From NCBI RefSeq assembly GCF_002786295.1, contig NZ_PGTC01000008.1:89873-153872 (forward strand): DNA of 64,000 nt. The letters run 5' to 3'. Under the pieces are notes generated by a model. The model saw only the letters and a program-made list of their open reading frames with translations, had not been told where the DNA came from and made no database searches. Source of the DNA: Pseudooceanicola marinus (GTDB taxonomy: Bacteria > Pseudomonadota > Alphaproteobacteria > Rhodobacterales > Rhodobacteraceae). Below, in pieces: positions 59,261-64,000 of this stretch. Within the stretch, counting starts at the first letter, position 1; every line of letters begins with the position of its first letter. The position numbers and the translations under genes are program-made.

Positions 59261-60673
59261 TCAGGCGCTGCGCAGGCGTCGGCGATACAGGTGGGCTGCG
59301 AGCTCGCCCGCCACCAGCACCAGCATCGACAGCCCGACCAGCGGGAAGAAGAAGCCAGCCAGTACGGCCAGGACCAGCAGGGTGCGGGGGATGCGCCAGT
59401 CGGTCGGCACGGTGGGCACGCCCAGGGCGCCGGAGGGGCGGCGCTTCCACCACATGGTCGCGCCCGAGATACAGAGCCCGACCATCGCGAGGCAGGCCGC
59501 CAGTAGTACCAGCTGGTTCAGCAGACCCCATTCCTGTCCCATGTGGACGCTGATCCCCCATTCGGCCCAGCGACCCAGCGTGCCGAGATCCTCCAGACCG
59601 GCATCGTAGAGCACCTCGCCGCTGTACTGATCCAGGTGGATGACCCGTTCATGGGTGATGTCGTCGGGATAGACCGAGGCGGTGAAGACCCCGGTCGGAT
59701 CGCCCGGAATGGTGACGGCGTAGCCGGGCACGATCCCTAGCTCTTCGACCCGCGCAACGACGGTATCCAGCATCCGTGGGGCCACGGTCTGGACCGCACC
59801 GGCGGCGGGCTCAGCCGCAGCGTGGCCCGCGTGGGCGCCACCTTCGGGCGGTGCGGACGCCGGGACAGGCTGCCGTTCCATGATCCAGGGCGCGCGGTCA
59901 ACGACCGCCTCGGTGGGCACCGTCGAAAGCGGCACGCCGGACCAGTAGCCATCCGGCATGCCAAGGCCGAGCGCATAGGCGGTGTCGTAGAATTTGGCCC
60001 CCCAGACGCCGGACCAGGGTAGGCCGGTCATGGCCAGGAAAAGGATGAAGATCCCGGTGTAGATCCCGGTGACCGCATGCAGGTCCCGCCACCAGGGGCG
60101 GCCTCGCGTCGCCTTGATGCGGGTCGTGCCGATGTTCTTCCGGCCGCGCGGCAGCCAGAGGTAGACCCCGGTGCCGACCAGCAGGACCATCCAGCCTGCT
60201 GCCGCCTCGATCAGCCGGTTGCCGAACCAGCCGACATACTCAAGCGAGTGCAGCTTGCGGACCACGTACATGGTCGGGCTGCCCGCCGCGCCGCCGTCCC
60301 AGAGCGTGCCGAGGACGCGGGCGTCATGAGGATCGACATAGACCGTATTGCGCAACCCGTCCGGACCGAGGATGTCGACCTCGGCGCTGCGATCAGGCAT
60401 GGGCGCCGGTGTATAGGCTTTCAGGCTCCCTGGATGGGCGACAAGGGCGGCCGTCGTGATCTCGGACGGGGGCCGGGGGGCCGTGTCCTGCGCCTCGACG
60501 AAGCGCAGGTCGGAGTGGGCGGCGTTGTTGATCTCATCCTTGAAGAGATAGATCCCGCCGGTGATGGCGAGGATCAGGACGAAGGGCAGGACGATCAGCC
60601 CCGCGATGAAGTGCCAGCGCCAGATAGCGCGATAGAGCGCGGCACGGGCCGCGCGTGGATGGGGGGCTGTCAT
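59261..60673 (-). CDS. PepSY-associated transmembrane protein
   Basis: The 470-residue protein has four or five membrane helices (FIAGLIVLPFVLILAITGGI, LIEAAAGWMVLLVGTGVYLW, GIYTGIFILFLAMTGLPWSG, LVLLAACLAMVGLCISGATM) with a large periplasmic part containing PepSY-like strands (ERVIHLDQYSGEVLYDAGL). A His-rich stretch (EGGAHAGHAAAEP) lies near residue 280. Relatives, such as iron-uptake-linked membrane proteins, may reduce metal-siderophore complexes; heme ligands His (WRWHF, KLHSLEY, HAVTG, VHMGQEW) are present. Substrate unknown. Co-oriented with the small HCPFCH protein and SCO. Confidence 0.87.
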   Translation of the reverse strand: MTAPHPRAARAALYRAIWRWHFIAGLIVLPFVLILAITGGIYLFKDEINNAAHSDLRFVEAQDTAPRPPSEITTAALVAHPGSLKAYTPAPMPDRSAEVDILGPDGLRNTVYVDPHDARVLGTLWDGGAAGSPTMYVVRKLHSLEYVGWFGNRLIEAAAGWMVLLVGTGVYLWLPRGRKNIGTTRIKATRGRPWWRDLHAVTGIYTGIFILFLAMTGLPWSGVWGAKFYDTAYALGLGMPDGYWSGVPLSTVPTEAVVDRAPWIMERQPVPASAPPEGGAHAGHAAAEPAAGAVQTVAPRMLDTVVARVEELGIVPGYAVTIPGDPTGVFTASVYPDDITHERVIHLDQYSGEVLYDAGLEDLGTLGRWAEWGISVHMGQEWGLLNQLVLLAACLAMVGLCISGATMWWKRRPSGALGVPTVPTDWRIPRTLLVLAVLAGFFFPLVGLSMLVLVAGELAAHLYRRRLRSA

Positions 60674-60753
60674 TTTTGCATTCCACAAGGTCCGTCAATC
60701 GGACGGAGATAGAGCTGGCCCGCGCAGAGGGGCGGGCGGTCGAACTGGGGACG

Positions 60754-61101
60754 TCAGGCGGCCCGCGGGGGTGCTCTGGTGGAATGGCTGATGTTGCGGC
60801 CCTGGGCCGCGCGCTGGAGCGCCTTGAGATGCTGCCAGTCATCTTGCGGAATGAACCCGTAGGTCCGGGCCGGGACACGGGACGCGGGCGGTTCCGGCGT
60901 GGCATGGCAGAAGGGACAGTGGTGCCCGGGAAGGGCCTGATCCGCGCACAGATCCGCAAATAGGGGGCCATGGGTCACGGCCTGGACAATCCGGGCGTGA
61001 CTGGCGCGATCGGGGGCCATCATGACGGCGGAGACCACGCTGGTCAGCGCCAGGCAGAGGCTGAGCGCGAAGGCGAAAACCATGGGGCTCCGAGTCATCA
61101 T
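60754..61101 (-). CDS. DUF2946-like small exported HCPFCH protein
   Basis: The 115-residue protein has a signal or anchor (PMVFAFALSLCLALTSVVSA) and a short mature part with LCADQALPGHHCPFCHATPE, a histidine/cysteine cluster likely to bind metal. It is similar in layout to DUF2946 proteins found beside TonB receptors and copper genes. AAAGGG lies 4 nt upstream of the tandem ATGATG start. It heads the minus-strand group with PepSY-TM and SCO, so a copper role is a fair inference. Confidence 0.7.
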   Translation of the reverse strand: MMTRSPMVFAFALSLCLALTSVVSAVMMAPDRASHARIVQAVTHGPLFADLCADQALPGHHCPFCHATPEPPASRVPARTYGFIPQDDWQHLKALQRAAQGRNISHSTRAPPRAA

Positions 61102-61499
61102 TTACGCCCTTTGCCACCTGCGGCCAGGTCGGGAAAGGAGCCAATTCGCCGCAGTGGTCTCGTCTCTTTGTTGGCTAAGGGCTCTTAAGAACTGACGGAC
61201 CAAAGTGCGCAATGGCATGTTCCGCTCATGACAAGGGGCACTACGGCAATGTTGGCCTTCCACCGGCTGAAGGCACCGCGCGCTCTTCAGAACAACCAGA
61301 CAAAGTATACGTTATAGCAGTGCATGTCTGGCTTGGAGCGACTAGCCACGAGGTTCAGGCGTCCTGATGCAGCCGCAGGCTCGGGATCGCTGGGCCCATG
61401 GCGCCGGTTGCGGCACGAACCGGTCTTCTGTGGCATCGCACAGCATGGTTCGGAAGGCGAAGGTCTGCAGTTCGGACTTTTCTGCCGTTCGGCCTTTTT
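61102..61499. other. Gene-poor stretch upstream of the metal group
   Basis: These 398 bp contain no convincing gene. The left part must hold the promoter of the HCPFCH-PepSY-SCO group. A short frame at 61324-61533 has no coding character. I could not identify any insertion-sequence remnant. Confidence 0.45.
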
Positions 61500-62117
61500 T
61501 CAGGTTAGCCCCGTCATGACAGCCTTGCGATAGGCCGGGCGTTCAGAGAGGCGACCATACCATGCCTCAAGCGCAGGATGCTTTGGCCGTTCGATTGACA
61601 TGCTGAACCAGGCATAGGCGATGCAGCCCAAGGGAATGTCGCCGAACCCGAACTCAGCGCCTGAAAGCCATTCGCTTTCTGAAAGGGTATCATCAGCAAT
61701 GCTCATGAGAGTGGCGCACTGCGCAAGACCCCGTTCTACGGCCACATCATCACGCTGTTCCGGCGTAGAGCGCACCAGATTCCAGAACAGATCCCGGAAA
61801 GGCACTGCGAAAGAAAGCGATGCCCAGTCCATCCATTTGTCGGCCACCGCCCAGATGCGCGGGTCCGAAGGTGCAAACGGGGTCGTCCCATATTGTCTTG
61901 CAAGATATCTGACGATGGCGTTCGATTCCCAAAGCACCAGATCCCCGTCCTTGAGAGACGGCACCAAGCCGTTTGGATTGAGCGCGCGAAACTCCTGAGA
62001 ATTTACAACACCGAACGCACCTCCAGCAGGGATATGTTCGTACTTCAGTCCAAGTTCTTCGGCACACCACAGTACCTTGCGGACATTGGTGGAATTGTTG
62101 CGGCCCCAGATTTTCAC
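61500..62117 (-). CDS. Glutathione S-transferase
   Basis: The 205-residue protein has an N-terminal thioredoxin-like GST domain (MKIWGRNNSTNVRKVLWCAE, LNPNGLVPSLKDGDLVLWES with the cis-Pro VPSL and SNAIVRYLA) and a helical C-terminal domain (GLAQCATLMSIADDTLSESE, FGFGDIPLGCIAYAWF). The active Ser/Cys region (NNSTNVRK) fits theta/beta-like GSTs. It may conjugate or reduce electrophiles. The start is GTG at 62117 with AGGAGA upstream. Confidence 0.9.
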   Translation of the reverse strand: MKIWGRNNSTNVRKVLWCAEELGLKYEHIPAGGAFGVVNSQEFRALNPNGLVPSLKDGDLVLWESNAIVRYLARQYGTTPFAPSDPRIWAVADKWMDWASLSFAVPFRDLFWNLVRSTPEQRDDVAVERGLAQCATLMSIADDTLSESEWLSGAEFGFGDIPLGCIAYAWFSMSIERPKHPALEAWYGRLSERPAYRKAVMTGLT

Positions 62118-62890
62118 ACTTCGTCTCCTGTCAGATCACGCCTAGAATACCGACCGCCAAATCAGGAGAAAAGGGCTCAGTCCAGCCGTTCGCCACGGGC
62201 TGTCCGAACGACCGCTGTCGGCTTAGCGTAGAATTTCACACGCGCCCGCAGAAGACCCGAGCGCCGCCTAATTCTTTGCGTTCACACGCAATACTTGCTC
62301 TTAATCTCAAAATCTTAGCTGCCGGTGGTATGACATGCCACGGGAGGTGGCACGCCATTTTTCGTCGATGTCCTTGACATGTTCTCCTTTGCGTTCGTCA
62401 TGCTCATGCTCCTCCTGCAGGTGGACCTCTGGGGTTCCTGGTCGCGGTCCCCTTGAGAGGCATCTGTGACCCGCCACTCCTCCATCTGGGCTTTGATGAT
62501 CCTCTCCGCGTTGGTGCCATGGAACATTTCGAGGACCCGCGCTTCCTCGTTGGTGCTGAACGTCGGCAGCTCAATGCGTTCGCTGAGCGCCACATCATCA
62601 TCGTTGCGCGCAGCCACATGATGGCGGGGAACATGCAGGTCCAAGCGTAAATCGCTATACGATGCGGGTCTCGCGCCACAGCCCGTCATATGAATCCGTT
62701 GACGTATCAACTCATGTGGGCAATGGTGACATAGGTTGATTCGTCAACCGGCGGTTGGAGGAGGCCGCCACAACGGGAGGTATCCGAATTGGGTTGATGG
62801 ACCGCGGGCCGCAGAGGGCTGCTCCGTGTCCGACGGTCTGAGGGGCGCCCCCGGTTGTCACAAGTTGAGGCAAGAGGGGCCGAACGCCAG
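62118..62890. other. Gene-poor stretch before formaldehyde dehydrogenase
   Basis: Most of this 773-bp gap lacks a clear gene. A minus-strand frame (62315-62710) reads EARVLEMFHGTNAERIIKAQ followed by MEEWRVTDASQ, and could be a remnant, but its flanks look non-coding. A weak hairpin TGCCAC/GTGGCA (62336-62352) is followed by T5. The last 130 bp should hold the promoter of the dehydrogenase. Confidence 0.4.
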
Positions 62891-64000
62891 ATGAAAACCC
62901 GTGCAGCCGTCGCCTTCGAGGCGAAGAAACCTCTGGAAATCGTCGAGCTCGACCTGGAAGGCCCGAAGGAGGGCGAGGTCCTGGTCGAGATCATGGCCAC
63001 CGGCATCTGCCACACCGACGCCTACACTCTGGATGGTCTCGACAGCGAAGGCATCTTCCCCTCCGTTCTGGGCCACGAAGGCGCCGGCGTCATCCGGGCC
63101 GTGGGTCCGGGCGTGAAATCGGTGAAGCAGGACGATCACGTCATCCCGCTCTACACCCCCGAGTGCCGCCAGTGTAAATCCTGCCTCTCGGGCAAGACCA
63201 ACCTGTGCACCGCGATCCGCGCCACCCAGGGCCAGGGCCTGATGCCCGACGGCACCTCGCGCATGTCCTACAAGGGCGAGGCGATCTACCACTACATGGG
63301 CTGCTCGACCTTCTCGAACTTCATCGTGGTGCCGGAGATCGCCGTGGCGAAGATCCGCGAGGACGCACCCTTCGACAAGGCCTGCTACTGCGGCTGCGGC
63401 GTGACCACGGGCGTCGGCGCCGTGACCAACACCGCCAAGGTGACGCCCGGTTCGAACGTCATCGTCTTCGGCCTGGGCGGCATCGGTCTGAACGTGATCC
63501 AGGGCGCCCGCATGGTCGGCGCGGACAAGATCATCGGCGTGGACCTGAACGACGCCAAGGCCGACTGGGGCCGCAAGTTCGGCATGACCGATTTCGTGAA
63601 CCCCTCGAAGATCGACGGCGACATCGTGCAGCACCTGATCGCCATGACCGACGGCGGCGGCGACTACACCTTCGACTGCACCGGCAACACCATGGTGATG
63701 CGCCAGGCGCTGGAAGCCTGCCACCGGGGCTGGGGTGTGTCGACCGTGATCGGCGTGGCCGAGGCGGGCAAAGAGATCTCCACCCGTCCGTTCCAGCTGG
63801 TGACGGGCCGCGTCTGGAAGGGCTCCGCCTTCGGCGGCATGAAGGGCCGCACCGAGGTGCCGAAGATCGTCGACTGGTACATGAACGGCAAGATCGAGAT
63901 CGACCCGATGATCACCCATGTCCTGACACTGGAAGAGATCAACAAGGGCTTCGACCTGATGCACGCCGGCGAGAGCATCCGCTCCGTGGTGGTCTTCTGA
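62891..64000 (+). CDS. frmA: S-(hydroxymethyl)glutathione dehydrogenase / class III alcohol dehydrogenase
   Basis: The 369-residue zinc enzyme oxidises S-hydroxymethylglutathione (formaldehyde bound to glutathione) to S-formylglutathione. Features: catalytic-zinc site [18 protein letters not shown] (Cys45-type) and GHEGAGVI (His), structural-zinc cysteines in [16 protein letters not shown] near 96, the third catalytic Cys in [14 protein letters not shown] near 172, and the NAD loop [17 protein letters not shown] near 198. It protects against formaldehyde from methyl-compound breakdown, in keeping with the one-carbon genes elsewhere. Complete: the TGA is the last codon of the window. The ribosome site before ATG 62891 is weak. 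Confidence 0.95.
   Translation: MKTRAAVAFEAKKPLEIVELDLEGPKEGEVLVEIMATGICHTDAYTLDGLDSEGIFPSVLGHEGAGVIRAVGPGVKSVKQDDHVIPLYTPECRQCKSCLSGKTNLCTAIRATQGQGLMPDGTSRMSYKGEAIYHYMGCSTFSNFIVVPEIAVAKIREDAPFDKACYCGCGVTTGVGAVTNTAKVTPGSNVIVFGLGGIGLNVIQGARMVGADKIIGVDLNDAKADWGRKFGMTDFVNPSKIDGDIVQHLIAMTDGGGDYTFDCTGNTMVMRQALEACHRGWGVSTVIGVAEAGKEISTRPFQLVTGRVWKGSAFGGMKGRTEVPKIVDWYMNGKIEIDPMITHVLTLEEINKGFDLMHAGESIRSVVVF

Noticed and set aside
61324..61533. 69-codon plus-strand frame
   Set aside because: No coding character; it overlaps the end of the glutathione transferase gene on the other strand.

Overview
The window looks like chromosomal DNA of a marine alphaproteobacterium of the Roseobacter/Rhodobacteraceae type. 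It is GC-rich and densely coding. The inference rests on several group-typical genes: chpT, olsB-olsA, an IscR that lacks the usual cysteine triad at the head of a suf operon, a split one-carbon/cobalamin methyltransferase set, a DsyB-like methyltransferase, and tRNA genes with encoded CCA. I ran no database search; family names come from reading the translations.

Layout. 1-2.8 kb: a partial STAS protein and a minus-strand trio (small 'virulence factor' domain protein, MetF-like reductase, pterin-binding methyltransferase) for methyl-folate/methionine metabolism. 3.1-7 kb: Ppx/GppA, rlmE, a twice-frameshifted pseudogene and pdxA. 7-11.3 kb: a non-coding block with clustered TTTGCA inverted repeats and 24 perfect copies of a 7-bp repeat, followed by a surface-glycan-like cassette (unknown protein, two-domain GT4-GT2 glycosyltransferase, sulfotransferase). 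11.5-26 kb: tRNA-Ser, paired DUF2059 proteins, rplU-rpmA, a GNAT, obgE-proB-proA, chpT, DUF3553, olsB-olsA, a ThiE-like protein, trmJ, ctaA and an M32 carboxypeptidase. 26-40.9 kb: a barrel-like outer-membrane protein, LysR, gyrA, usg, a SYLF lipoprotein, hemB, mfd, a MarR-GNAT fusion, a duplicated HD-domain protein and an alpha/beta hydrolase.

41-50.7 kb is one long Fe-S assembly operon: iscR, cysteine desulfurase, sufB, three unusual passengers (pyruvyltransferase-like, YbjQ-like, methyltransferase-like), sufC, sufD, two YIP1-like membrane proteins and sufS. A TTAGAA-N3-TTCTAA palindrome sits in the promoter and looks like an iron-responsive Irr-type operator.

50.8-52.6 kb carries a GNAT and a DsyB-like methyltransferase, which may make the DMSP precursor. 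At 52.8 kb lies a tRNA-Arg with an integrase remnant 17 bp downstream. The next 5.4 kb looks like acquired DNA: a gene fragment, an H-NS-type protein with an extra N-terminal domain, a GT51-like protein with both catalytic glutamates replaced by glutamine, an MFS transporter, and a MarR/deiodinase-like redoxin pair with a clear operator. The right end holds a SCO1/PepSY-TM/small HCPFCH protein group (probably copper or iron handling), a glutathione transferase, a gene-poor stretch and the glutathione-dependent formaldehyde dehydrogenase.

The most unusual items are the suf-operon passengers with the Irr-type site, the heptamer array with TTTGCA palindromes in front of the glycan cassette, the two-glutamine GT51 protein, the H-NS hybrid, the MarR/deiodinase pair and the DsyB candidate.
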